DNA of 64,000 nucleotides from Streptomyces sp. NBC_01214 (GTDB taxonomy: Bacteria > Actinomycetota > Actinomycetes > Streptomycetales > Streptomycetaceae). Shown here piece after piece: positions 15,730 through 23,436 of the stretch. The position numbers were made by a program, and so were the translations under genes. Each line of letters starts with the position of its first letter. Within the stretch, counting starts at the first letter, position 1. Location: positions 62,001-126,000 of the forward strand of contig NZ_JAPEOS010000001.1 in NCBI RefSeq assembly GCF_026340975.1, in the 5' to 3' direction. The notes under the pieces are model-generated. The model had not been told where the DNA came from, did not search any database, and saw only the letters and a list, made by a program, of their open reading frames with translations.

Positions 15730-16476
15730 GTGAGCCAGCCGGAGATGCAGCCCGAGGGGCCACCCCGGGATCCCCGGGAGGAAGGCGGCGGACCGATGGC
15801 GGCGGGCGATCTGACCGGCCGGCCGTTCCCCCTCGGGGACTGGGGCGAGCCCGCCGAGCGGCTCGACGAGCTCTACCGGCGGGTCGAGGCCGATGCTCTG
15901 CGCACCGCCGAGTGGTACCTGTCCGACCGGGCCTGGAAGCGGCGCGGTGCGCGCGTGCTGCGCGCCGGGGCGGCCGTGGGTGCCGTCACGGGTGCCTCGA
16001 TGCCGCTGCTGGAACTGACGGGCTCGATCCCGGGCGCCTCCACGTACGGCTACCTCGCGCTGCTGCTGGGCGCGGCCGCGCTGGCCTGCGACCGGTTCTT
16101 CGGGCTGACGTCCGGGTGGATGCGGAACGTGGCCACGGCCCAGGCCGTACAGCGCCGGCTCCAGACCCTCCAGTTCGACTGGGCCTCGGAGAACGTGCGC
16201 GAGGTGCTCGGCCCCACCGAGGGCACGGCCAGCGAGGCCGCGGAGCGGTGCCTGACCGTGCTGCGCCGCTTCTCGGAAGACATCACCGAGCTGGTGCGGT
16301 CCGAGACGGCGGACTGGATGGTGGAATTCCGGGCCGGGCCCGCGCCGCTGGTGATGCAGTCGCTGGGGGCCTCCGGGGGGCGCCCGGACGCGAACGTCCC
16401 GCCCGCCCGCTTCCCGCTGCCGCCGGGCACCAGACCGAACATGCCCCGGCAGCGGCCGCCGGAGCAGCCGCGCTGA
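15730..16476 (+). CDS. SLATT-domain two-TM membrane protein
   Basis: The 248-residue protein starts at GTG 15730, six bases after AGAGGGAG. After an acidic/Pro-rich start comes a helical domain (DELYRRVEADALRTAEWYLS). Two closely spaced membrane segments follow (VLRAGAAVGAVTGASMPLLEL and TYGYLALLLGAAALACDRFFGL), then a long helix rich in Gln/Arg (ATAQAVQRRLQTLQFDW) and a Pro-rich tail. This is the SLATT layout. The family was described as likely pore-forming effectors associated with SMODS/SLOG nucleotide-signal systems. No nucleotidyltransferase or SLOG gene is nearby, so this is the stand-alone form found in Streptomyces. Its job here is unknown. Confidence 0.8.
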   Translation: MSQPEMQPEGPPRDPREEGGGPMAAGDLTGRPFPLGDWGEPAERLDELYRRVEADALRTAEWYLSDRAWKRRGARVLRAGAAVGAVTGASMPLLELTGSIPGASTYGYLALLLGAAALACDRFFGLTSGWMRNVATAQAVQRRLQTLQFDWASENVREVLGPTEGTASEAAERCLTVLRRFSEDITELVRSETADWMVEFRAGPAPLVMQSLGASGGRPDANVPPARFPLPPGTRPNMPRQRPPEQPR

Positions 16477-16561
16477 GACGGGCGGGGGCGGGCGGGGGCT
16501 GGAATTCCGCGCAGCGGACCCGTACTCGTACTCGTCCCCGTACCCCGCCCACCGGCACCGC

Positions 16562-17212
16562 TCAGCTGAAGATGATCATCGATCCTTGGCCGAGGCTCCG
16601 CGTCGCCGCCGCGTGCAGTCCCAGCCACACGTGCCGCTCACGGGCGAAGGGGCTGTCGTCGTACGGAATCGGCCCCGCCGGCTCCTCCAGCAGCGTCGGC
16701 CGCCCCGGCGGCGCCGGTGCGGCGGGCGGGTTCCCCGGGTCTATCCCGATGGCGGGGGCCACGAACAGCAGCTCCCGCAGCAGCCCCTGCCCGGACCCCA
16801 GCGGCCCGCCCCCGGCCAGCAGCTCCTCGTTCGCCAGCGGAGCCGCGAAGTCCACCGGGACGTAGGCCCCGGCATGGTCGTAGTGCCACACCAGGTGCGA
16901 CTGCTGGGCCGTGGGCTCGAACATCTCCAGCAGTTGCTCGTAGTCCCCGCCGAGCTCGTCCACCGGGGTCACGGGCAGCCCGCAGAGCTGGAGCATGTAC
17001 GCCCGCCTCAGGAAGTGCAGGGCGTCGTAGTCGAAGCCGGCGACGGGGGCGACGTCCCCGCTCAGGCCCGGCATGTACGCGAACACGGGCACGGACGGCA
17101 GTCCGGCCGCGCCCAACGCCCTGTCGTACGAGGCGATCTCTTCCGCGAAGGGGTTGTCGGGGCTGTGGCACAGCACGTCGACAAGGGGGACCAGCCACAG
17201 GTCACAGGCCAC
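16562..17212 (-). CDS. Conserved hypothetical protein
   Basis: A 216-residue protein from GTG 17212, with GGAGG five bases upstream. It begins MACDLWLVPLVDVLCHSPDN and contains FAYMPGLSGDVAPVAGFDYDALHFLRRAYM, HLVWHYDHAGAYVPVDFAAPL and a Pro-rich stretch. The end LGLHAAATRSLGQGSMIIFS is distinctive. There is no signal peptide or membrane segment. I recognise it only as a Streptomyces-type conserved hypothetical; no catalytic motif is evident. The HYDHAG/SYDRAL pattern is not enough to name a function. It is convergent with the SLATT gene and transcribed alone. Confidence 0.7.
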   Translation of the reverse strand: MACDLWLVPLVDVLCHSPDNPFAEEIASYDRALGAAGLPSVPVFAYMPGLSGDVAPVAGFDYDALHFLRRAYMLQLCGLPVTPVDELGGDYEQLLEMFEPTAQQSHLVWHYDHAGAYVPVDFAAPLANEELLAGGGPLGSGQGLLRELLFVAPAIGIDPGNPPAAPAPPGRPTLLEEPAGPIPYDDSPFARERHVWLGLHAAATRSLGQGSMIIFS

Positions 17213-17298
17213 TCGGCCTCCGATCAGTCGTTGTCGCCGATCCGGCCAGCGTAGTGGGCCGGACACCCTCCGCGAAGGGGTGCGCAGAACCTCGGCCC

Positions 17299-17964
17299 TC
17301 AGAGGCGGGCGGCCCAGGCCAACGCGTGCTCGTTGTAGCCGCGCACGATGCCGCGCACCGCCTCGGCGTCGGCCAGCGTCACCGCGTCCACCAGCTCGCT
17401 GTGGCCGTCCCACAGTGCCGCCCGCAGCTGCGGCTCGCGCTGGAGGTGGGGGACGGCGAAGACCCAGCACTGCACGCGGATGCGGTGCAGGAACTCGGAG
17501 ATGTAGGTGTTGGCGACCAGCCCGCTCAGCTCCCGCCAGAAGCGCAGGTCGTAGCCGATCAGTACCTCGAGCGAACCGCTCTGCGCGGCCCGTCGGGCCT
17601 CCTCGCCCCGGCGGCGCACCGACACCAGCAGCTCGGCGGAGCCGGGGGTGGTGCCGCGCTCGGCGAGGCGGCGGAAGATCCCGTCCACGACGAGCGAGCG
17701 CGCCTCGACCATGCCCCGGAAGTCGTCCACGGAGAAGATCCGCACGCGGAAGCCGCGGTGCTGGACCAGTTCGAGCAGCCCTTGGGCCGAGAGGTCCACG
17801 AGCGCCTCGCGCACCGGGGTCGCGGAGACCTCGTACTGCTCGGCGATCTGCTTGACGGTGAACTCGGTCCCCGGAGGCAGGCGTCCCGCGAGCACCTCGT
17901 CACGCAGCGCGTCCGCGATCTGCTGGCGAAGTGTGTTGCGGGTGACAGCTCCGCTGCCTGGCAT
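17299..17964 (-). CDS. GntR-family (FadR-type, FCD) transcriptional regulator
   Basis: The 221-residue protein has an N-terminal winged helix (ADALRDEVLAGRLPPGTEF, with the recognition part IAEQYEVSATPVREAL). The all-helical FCD effector domain contains the metal-coordinating pattern: Asp in GYDLRFWREL and His residues in FLHRIRV and DGHSELVDAV. FCD regulators bind small carboxylates and repress neighbouring catabolic genes. The neighbouring class III aminotransferase on the same strand is a plausible target, since a GntR-like inverted repeat lies between the two genes. It is downstream of that aminotransferase and 86 bases before the next gene. Confidence 0.9.
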   Translation of the reverse strand: MPGSGAVTRNTLRQQIADALRDEVLAGRLPPGTEFTVKQIAEQYEVSATPVREALVDLSAQGLLELVQHRGFRVRIFSVDDFRGMVEARSLVVDGIFRRLAERGTTPGSAELLVSVRRRGEEARRAAQSGSLEVLIGYDLRFWRELSGLVANTYISEFLHRIRVQCWVFAVPHLQREPQLRAALWDGHSELVDAVTLADAEAVRGIVRGYNEHALAWAARL

Positions 17965-18027
17965 AGGGGTCCGTCTCCTGTCGTAGAGCTCCGGACACCA
18001 TAGGCCAGACAGCGCGGCCGAAAACCG

Positions 18028-18044
18028 ATCGGTAGCTAACCGAT
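18028..18044. promoter_or_regulatory. Inverted repeat upstream of GntR gene, probable operator
   Basis: ATCGGT (18028-18033) and ACCGAT (18039-18044) are perfect arms around AGCTA, 64 bases before the start of the GntR gene. The size fits GntR/FadR-type operators, so autoregulation is likely. This is inference from symmetry and position. Confidence 0.45.
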
Positions 18045-18086
18045 ATCTGACACCCGCACCCGGTGCCCGGGTGCGGGTCCGGATCC

Positions 18087-18140
18087 GGGTGTGGGTGTGA
18101 GTGTGGGTGTGGGTGTGTGGGTGTGGGTGTGGGTGTGGAT
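18087..18140. repeat. GTGTGG/GTGGGT simple-sequence tract
   Basis: About 54 bases made almost only of GTG and GGT units lie between the aminotransferase stop (18175) and the GntR promoter region. It encodes nothing recognisable. Such purine-pyrimidine tracts can vary in length by slippage. Confidence 0.8.
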
Positions 18141-18174
18141 GCCGACCGGACCCCGTCCCCCCGGGCGGGCGGGT

Positions 18175-19536
18175 CTAGCCGGCCGTGGTGTGGCGGTCGG
18201 CGACCGTCAGCGCCTCGTCCAGCAGGGCCAGGCCCTCCTTGGCCTCCGCCTCGGTGACGTTGCAGGGCGGGACCACGTGGGTGCGGTTCATGTTCACGAA
18301 GGGCCACAGGCCCGACGCCTTGCAGGCCGCCGCGAACTCGGCCATCGGCGCGTTGTCCGCACCGGCCGCGTTGTACGGCACGAGCGGCTCGCGCGTCTCC
18401 TTGTCCCGTACGAGTTCCAGGGCCCAGAAGGCGCCCAGCCCGCGGACCTCGCCGACCGAGGGGTGGCGCTCGGCGATCTCGGCGAGGGCCGGGCCGATCA
18501 CGTTCTCACCGAGGTGGGCGGCGTGCTCGACGATGCCCTCCTCCTCCATCGTGTTGATCGTCGCGACGGCGGCGGCGCAGGCCAGGGGGTGGCCGGAGTA
18601 CGTCAGTCCGCCCGGGTAGGGGCGGGTGGCGAAGGTCTCGGCGATGGCGGCCGAGATGGCCACGCCGCCGAGCGGGACGTAGCCGCTGTTCACGCCCTTG
18701 GCGAAGGTGATCAGGTCGGGGGTGACGCCCCAGTGGTCGGCGGCGAACCACGTGCCGGTGCGGCCGAAGCCGGCCATGACCTCGTCCAGGATGAAGACGA
18801 TGCCGTAGCGGTCGCAGAGCTCGCGGACGCCCGCGAGGTAGCCGGCGGGCGGGACCATGATGCCCGCGGTGCCCGGCACGCTCTCGAGGATGATCGCCGC
18901 GATGGTCTGCGGCCCCTCGAAGGCGATGGTGTCGGCGAGGTGGGCGAGGGCGCGCTCGCATTCCTCGGCCTCGGTGGTGGCGTGGAAGGCGGAGCGGTAG
19001 AGGTACGGGCCCCAGAAGTGCACGACGCCGGCGGCGGCCGTGTCGGAGGGCCAGCGGCGCGGGTCGCCGGTCAGGTTGATCGCGGCGGCGGTGGCCCCGT
19101 GGTAGGAGCGGTAGGTCGAGAGCACCTTGGCGCGGCCCGTGTGCAGACGGGCCATGCGCACGGCGTTCTCGACGGCCTCGGCGCCGCCGTTGGTGAAGAA
19201 GACCTTGTCCAGGTCGCCCGGGGTCCGCTCGGCGATGAGGCGTGCGGCCTCGGAGCGGACGTCGACGGCGAAGCCGGGCGCGAGGGTGCAGAGCCGGGCG
19301 GCCTGCTCCTGGATCGCGGCGACGACCTTGGGGTGCTGGTGGCCGATGTTGGTGTTCACCAGCTGGGAGGAGAAGTCGAGGAACCGCTTGCCTTCGTAGT
19401 CCCAGAAGTACGACCCCTCGGCCCCGGCGACGGCGAGGGGGTCGATCAGGGCCTGGGCGGACCAGGAGTGGAAGACGTGCTTCCGATCTGCGTCCTTCAC
19501 GGTGGCAAGGGTGTGCGAGGTGACATGAGGGGTCAT
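18175..19536 (-). CDS. Class III (omega) aminotransferase, PLP-dependent
   Basis: The 453-residue protein shows the class III pattern: YFWDYEGKRFLDFSSQLVN, FFTNGGAEAVENAVRMAR for cofactor phosphate, FILDEVMAGFGRTG with the Asp that holds the pyridine nitrogen, and ITFAKGVNSGYVPLGG with the Schiff-base lysine. Such enzymes move the amino group of omega-amino acids (beta-alanine, GABA, putrescine-type amines) or taurine-like substrates to pyruvate or oxoglutarate. The SAQALIDPLAV start resembles the taurine/beta-alanine to pyruvate group. The exact substrate is open. It lies upstream of a GntR regulator on the same strand, a common arrangement for inducible amine catabolism. Confidence 0.88.
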   Translation of the reverse strand: MTPHVTSHTLATVKDADRKHVFHSWSAQALIDPLAVAGAEGSYFWDYEGKRFLDFSSQLVNTNIGHQHPKVVAAIQEQAARLCTLAPGFAVDVRSEAARLIAERTPGDLDKVFFTNGGAEAVENAVRMARLHTGRAKVLSTYRSYHGATAAAINLTGDPRRWPSDTAAAGVVHFWGPYLYRSAFHATTEAEECERALAHLADTIAFEGPQTIAAIILESVPGTAGIMVPPAGYLAGVRELCDRYGIVFILDEVMAGFGRTGTWFAADHWGVTPDLITFAKGVNSGYVPLGGVAISAAIAETFATRPYPGGLTYSGHPLACAAAVATINTMEEEGIVEHAAHLGENVIGPALAEIAERHPSVGEVRGLGAFWALELVRDKETREPLVPYNAAGADNAPMAEFAAACKASGLWPFVNMNRTHVVPPCNVTEAEAKEGLALLDEALTVADRHTTAG

Positions 19537-19645
19537 GTCGTCACGCTAGAAGTGCGCAGGTGGGGCGGGATATCGGCGGACTGTATGGGGGTGGGGGGCC
19601 GCTCTCGGCAGTCTGTCTGTGAGGCGGCTCAGCCCCTGCGCTGGA

Positions 19646-19683
19646 TTGACAGTATCCTGTCGTTATGACAGTCTATTGTCATA
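19646..19683. promoter_or_regulatory. Promoter/operator with two palindromes upstream of the DJ-1/MarR pair
   Basis: A TTGACA (19646-19651) overlaps the palindrome GACAG-tatc-CTGTC (19648-19661). It is followed by TATGACA-N6-TGTCATA (19664-19683). The double GACA/TGTC symmetry between -35 and the start of the DJ-1 gene fits binding by the MarR protein encoded by the second gene of the pair, giving autorepression. Inferred from sequence symmetry and context. Confidence 0.6.
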
Positions 19684-19714
19684 GAGCAGGAACCACGCTG
19701 GAGGCGAAAGCACC

Positions 19715-20344
19715 ATGAGCGAGACCCCGCGCAAGCCCGTCCACCTCGCGGTCTACGACACGTACGCGGACTGGGAGACCGGCCACACCACCGCGCACCT
19801 CACCCAGCGCGGCCACACCGTGCGCACGGTCGGCCCGAGCGCCGCGCAGCAGGTCACCACCATGGGCGGCGTCCGCATCCAGCCTGACCTGGCCCTGGCC
19901 GACCTGCGACCGGAGGACTCCTCGCTGCTGATCCTCACGGGCGCGTCCCTGTGGGACACGAGCGACGATCTGGCGCCGTTCGCGGCCAAGGCGCGGGAGT
20001 TCCTGGCCGCCGGAGTGCCGGTCGCGGCGATCTGCGGAGCCACCGCCGGCCTCGCCCGCGAGGGCCTGCTGGACGGCCGGACCCACACCAGCGCCGCTTC
20101 CTTCTACCTGGCCGAGCAGGCCGGCTACGGGGGTGCCGAGCGCTACGTCGACGCCGACGCGGTGACCGACGGCGACCTGATCACGGCGGGGCCGACGGAA
20201 CCGGTGGCCTTCGCCCGCGAGGTCTTCGCCCGCCTGGACGTCTACAAGCCGGACGTCCTGGACGCCTGGTACGGGCTCTTCCACGACTCGGACGTCAGCG
20301 CGTACCCGGTCCTGATGGCGGCATCGGCGGCCGGCGATGCGTGA
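19715..20344 (+). CDS. DJ-1/PfpI-family protein (glutamine amidotransferase-like)
   Basis: The 209-residue protein has the DJ-1/PfpI fold with the nucleophile elbow AAICGATAGLAREGLL (Cys107) and MGGVRIQPDLALAD upstream. Start ATG 19715 follows GGAGG. Family members act as glyoxalases/deglycases, proteases or stress proteins; this length and the LILTGASLWD motif resemble the YdeA-type group. The stop overlaps the MarR gene by 8 bases, so the regulator and this protein are coexpressed. That suggests a repressor-controlled response to a reactive carbonyl or other toxic compound. Cytosolic. Confidence 0.85.
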   Translation: MSETPRKPVHLAVYDTYADWETGHTTAHLTQRGHTVRTVGPSAAQQVTTMGGVRIQPDLALADLRPEDSSLLILTGASLWDTSDDLAPFAAKAREFLAAGVPVAAICGATAGLAREGLLDGRTHTSAASFYLAEQAGYGGAERYVDADAVTDGDLITAGPTEPVAFAREVFARLDVYKPDVLDAWYGLFHDSDVSAYPVLMAASAAGDA

Positions 20345-20960
20345 GGCGACGCACGAGCCGCTGCCCGCAGGGAACCTCGGGGGCGCCGGGGATCTCGGGG
20401 GCGTCGGGGACCCCGGCGGCCGCGCGGAGCTTGGCGATCCCGCGGACCTCAAGGACGGCCGTACCCAGCAGGACCTGCTGAGCCGCACCGCGCTCGGGGT
20501 GTTCCGGCTGAACGGCCAGTTCCTCGCCATCTCGGAGGAGCTGGCCAAGCCGGCCGGGCTGACGGCTGCCTGGTGGCAGGTCCTGGGCGCGGTACTGCGG
20601 GAGCCGCTGCCCGTCGCGGGCATCGCCCGGAGCATGGGCATCACCCGGCAGAGCGTGCAGCGCATCGCGGACCTGCTGGTCGCCAAGGGGCTGGCGGAAT
20701 ACGCCCCGAACCCCGCCCACCGGCGGGCGAAGCTGCTGCGGCCCACGGAGGAGGGGCGGGGCGCGGTGGACCGGATCGGCCCGGGGCACGCGGCCCTGGC
20801 GGCCCGCCTCACGGCGGAGCTGGGCGATGCCGCCTTCGCGGAGACGGTCCGCGCACTGGAGCGGCTGGCCTCGGCACTGGACGCGCTGGAGTCCGCCGCA
20901 CCGTCCGCCACGTCGTCCGCGGCACCGTCCGCCGCCGTTCCCGCACCCGCGCCGGAGTGA
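20337..20960 (+). CDS. MarR-family transcriptional regulator
   Basis: The 207-residue protein has a Gly-rich extended N-terminus (about 45 residues), then the MarR winged helix. Its segments are LSRTALGVFRLNGQFLAISEEL, LTAAWWQVLGAVL, the recognition helices IARSMGITRQSVQRIADLLV, and the wing PNPAHRRAKLLRPTEEGR. The Ala/Pro/Ser-rich tail (SATSSAAPSAAVPAPAPE) is low complexity. It overlaps the DJ-1 gene by 8 bases. Two palindromes upstream of that gene are the likely operator. The inducer is unknown. The true start may lie further in, near LLSRTALG, but coupling to the upstream stop favours 20337. Confidence 0.88.
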   Translation: MREATHEPLPAGNLGGAGDLGGVGDPGGRAELGDPADLKDGRTQQDLLSRTALGVFRLNGQFLAISEELAKPAGLTAAWWQVLGAVLREPLPVAGIARSMGITRQSVQRIADLLVAKGLAEYAPNPAHRRAKLLRPTEEGRGAVDRIGPGHAALAARLTAELGDAAFAETVRALERLASALDALESAAPSATSSAAPSAAVPAPAPE

Positions 20961-21100
20961 GCCCGGACGGCACCGCAGCGGCGCCGTGCCCGTGGCGCCC
21001 TGACCGCGCCGCGGAGGCCCGCCGCAGCGATTGTGTCGAAGTCAATAAGCCTGCAAGCAAAGCTTGTTACGTATAACGGGGCTGTCGGACACTGCGGCAC

Positions 21101-21490
21101 ATGGAGCCGTTGAAGGTAGTGGCACAACTGTGGGAGCGAATCGAGGCACGCGACTGGGACGGCGTGGCCGGGCTCATCGCCGAAGACGCGGTCATCGAAT
21201 GGCCCGTGAGCGGTGAGCGCATCGTGGGGCGCGCCAACTTCATAGCCGTGAACAGCGACGACGGCTACGCGGACGAGAGATCCGTGGAACTGCTGCGGAT
21301 CCTGGCCGACGGGAACCTCGTGGTCACCGAGGTGGAGATACCTCAGGACCACGTCGTCTACCGGGCCGTCTCCCTCTGGACCGTGCGGGACGGGGAGATC
21401 GTGGGGGCGAGGGAGTACTGGACCAGCCCCGGCCAGGACCCGGCTCCCCGCTGGCGGGCGGGCTACGTCGAACCCCTGGTGGCAGACTGA
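21101..21490 (+). CDS. NTF2-like/SnoaL-fold protein
   Basis: A 129-residue protein with the NTF2-like cone pattern: VVAQLWERIEARDWDGVAGLIAEDAVIEWP at the start, ERIVGRANFIAVN in the middle, and SLWTVRDGEIVGAREYWTSPGQDP at the end. Small proteins of this fold are enzymes on hydrophobic substrates or ligand-binding proteins; the specific role cannot be read here. The gene precedes a LysE-type exporter by 5 bases and is cotranscribed with it. Upstream (about 21050-21080) an AT-rich stretch with CAAGC-aaa-GCTTG symmetry probably holds its promoter. The first ATG is taken as start although the ribosome site is weak. Confidence 0.8.
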   Translation: MEPLKVVAQLWERIEARDWDGVAGLIAEDAVIEWPVSGERIVGRANFIAVNSDDGYADERSVELLRILADGNLVVTEVEIPQDHVVYRAVSLWTVRDGEIVGAREYWTSPGQDPAPRWRAGYVEPLVAD

Positions 21491-21495
21491 GCCGC

Positions 21496-22146
21496 GTGCT
21501 CACCGCTCTTCTCGGCGCGACCGGGGTCCTGGCGCTCCTCACCCTCGTCCCCGGCCCGGACATGGCGATCGTCACGAAACGGGCCGTCACCCGGGGGCGC
21601 GGTGACGGACTGCGCACCGTCGCCGGGATCGCCGTCGGGCTGCTGATCTGGGGCGCCCTCACCGTGGCGGGGCTCGCGGCGCTGCTCGCCGCCTCGGCCG
21701 AGGTGTACCTGGTGGTGAAGCTGGCGGGGGCCGCGTACCTGTGTTGGCTCGGCGCCCGGGCGCTGCTGCGGCCGGGTGCGGAACCCTTGGCGCGGGGGGA
21801 GCTCGACGAGCGCGGGGAGCGCGGGGAGCGCGCGCAGGGGCGGTCCGGGTCGGGCGGCGGCGGAGCCTGGCGCACCGGCCTGGTCTCCAACGTCCTCAAT
21901 CCCAAGATCGCCGTCTTCTACACGGGTCTGCTGCCCGCCCTCGCCCCGCCCGGCCTGCGGCCGGCGCTCGGCATGGCGCTGCTGGTCCTGCTCCATGTGC
22001 TGCTGACGGTGGTCTGGCTGGGCACGTACGTGTACGTGCTGTCGCGCGCCGGGCGGTTCTTCGCGCGGCCGCGGGTCCGGCGGGCACTGGACCGGACGAC
22101 GGGTGTCGTCCTGATCGGCTTCGGCGTGCGGGTGGCGACGACGTGA
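21496..22146 (+). CDS. LysE/RhtB-family amino-acid exporter
   Basis: The 216-residue membrane protein starts at GTG 21496. It has the family signature near the start (TLVPGPDMAIVTKRAVTRGR) and five or six membrane segments: about 3-21, 40-62, 67-90, 115-138 (VSNVLNPKIAVFYTGLLPAL), 148-170 and 190-210. LysE/RhtB proteins export amino acids or derivatives by proton exchange. A Gly/Arg/Glu-rich loop (residues about 96-120) is expanded relative to most members. It follows the NTF2-like gene by 5 bases. The substrate is unknown. Confidence 0.88.
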   Translation: MLTALLGATGVLALLTLVPGPDMAIVTKRAVTRGRGDGLRTVAGIAVGLLIWGALTVAGLAALLAASAEVYLVVKLAGAAYLCWLGARALLRPGAEPLARGELDERGERGERAQGRSGSGGGGAWRTGLVSNVLNPKIAVFYTGLLPALAPPGLRPALGMALLVLLHVLLTVVWLGTYVYVLSRAGRFFARPRVRRALDRTTGVVLIGFGVRVATT

Positions 22147-22353
22147 TGGTCGAAGCGGTCGTGACGTCGTGACGTCGCGACGGTCGTGACGTCGCGACAG
22201 TCGTACCCCTGGCTCGCAGGTATCCCCTGTCATACCTGAGAGCTACGCGCGAACACGGCTCCATGGCGTGACGCCGACCACGGGCCCGGATTTCTAACTT
22301 CGGTAGCAGAGAAGAGCGTTCACGGCTCTTCCGGCGACCGAAGGAAGAGGACC

Positions 22354-23436
22354 ATGACAACGGGGACGGGGACGCAGGCCGGGACCAGGACTCAGGCCGG
22401 GGCGGGGACGCGGGCCGGGACCACCGGAAGGACCCGCGGGTCGGGCACGACGCTCTCCACGGGTACGGCGCTCTCCACGAGCAGGGCGGGATCCGGTGGT
22501 GGTGGACGGCTGCGCCGAGGCCTGCTGGCCGCTCTGGTCGCCGCGGCCGTGGTGGTCCCCGTGTCCGCAGCGGCCTCCCCGAACGTCCCGTCCCCCGCGC
22601 CCGCCACGTTCTCCGAGGACGCCACCCCCCGCAGCCGGTACGCCGCCAACAGCGCCAACCTCGCCGAGGCGGCCCGTACCGCCGAGGACGCCGACCGCCC
22701 CGGCCGGGCAGCCAGGCTGCGCGCCATGGGGTCGGGCGGAGCGGCCCAGTTCCTCACCTTCGACGGCCGCGGCAGGGGCCGCGCCGTGGAGGTGTTCGGC
22801 GAGTTGGAGAGCGCCGACCGGGTCGCCGTCCTGGTGCCCGGGTCCGACACCACGCTGGACACCTACGAGCGGTTCCGTGCCGGAGCCGTCTCCCTCCAGC
22901 AGCGCCTGCAAGCCGAGCATCCGCGCTCCGCCGTGGTCGCCTGGCTCGGGTACGACACCCCAGGAACGGTGAGCACCACCGTCCTGAGCGCCGACCGGGC
23001 CGACGCGGCCGCTGCCGAACTGGCCCCCTTCCTGGACCGGTTGCGCGACATGTCGGGGCCCGGTGCCCGGCTCTCCCTCCTGTGCCACTCCTACGGATCC
23101 GTGGTCTGCGCCCGGACCGCCACCGGGTCCGCGGTCAGCGACATGGCGCTGTTCGGCAGCCCGGGCACCGGGGCCGGATCCGCCCGTGAGCTGCCGACCG
23201 GGGCCCGCGTCTGGGCCGGCCGGGGCAGCGGCGACTGGATAGGAAACGTCCCGCACGTGCGGTTCGGCGGGATCGGTTTCGGCACCGACCCGGTCGACCC
23301 CGCCTTTGGGGCCCGGGCCTTCACCGCCGGCGCCGTCGGGCACAGCGACTACCTCAAGCCGGGCACCGAGTCCCTCGACAGCCTGGCCGCCATCGTCCTC
23401 GGCACCACCACCGCATCGGAGGCCGACCATGGTTGA
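22354..23436 (+). CDS. Secreted alpha/beta hydrolase of the DUF1023 type
   Basis: The 360-residue protein begins with a Thr/Gly/Ala-rich stretch of 50 residues, then a signal anchor (RRGLLAALVAAAVVVPVSAAA) and a hydrolase domain. The domain shows VAVLVPGSDTTLDTYERFR, AWLGYDTP, the nucleophile elbow LLCHSYGSVVCA and the end GHSDYLKPGTESL with the catalytic His. DUF1023 hydrolases are common secreted or membrane-associated esterase-like proteins in Streptomyces. The N-terminal repeat of TG and AG pairs is low complexity. It overlaps the acyltransferase gene by 8 bases, so both probably act on the same envelope material. Start at ATG 22354 follows GAAGGAAGAGG. Confidence 0.85.
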   Translation: MTTGTGTQAGTRTQAGAGTRAGTTGRTRGSGTTLSTGTALSTSRAGSGGGGRLRRGLLAALVAAAVVVPVSAAASPNVPSPAPATFSEDATPRSRYAANSANLAEAARTAEDADRPGRAARLRAMGSGGAAQFLTFDGRGRGRAVEVFGELESADRVAVLVPGSDTTLDTYERFRAGAVSLQQRLQAEHPRSAVVAWLGYDTPGTVSTTVLSADRADAAAAELAPFLDRLRDMSGPGARLSLLCHSYGSVVCARTATGSAVSDMALFGSPGTGAGSARELPTGARVWAGRGSGDWIGNVPHVRFGGIGFGTDPVDPAFGARAFTAGAVGHSDYLKPGTESLDSLAAIVLGTTTASEADHG

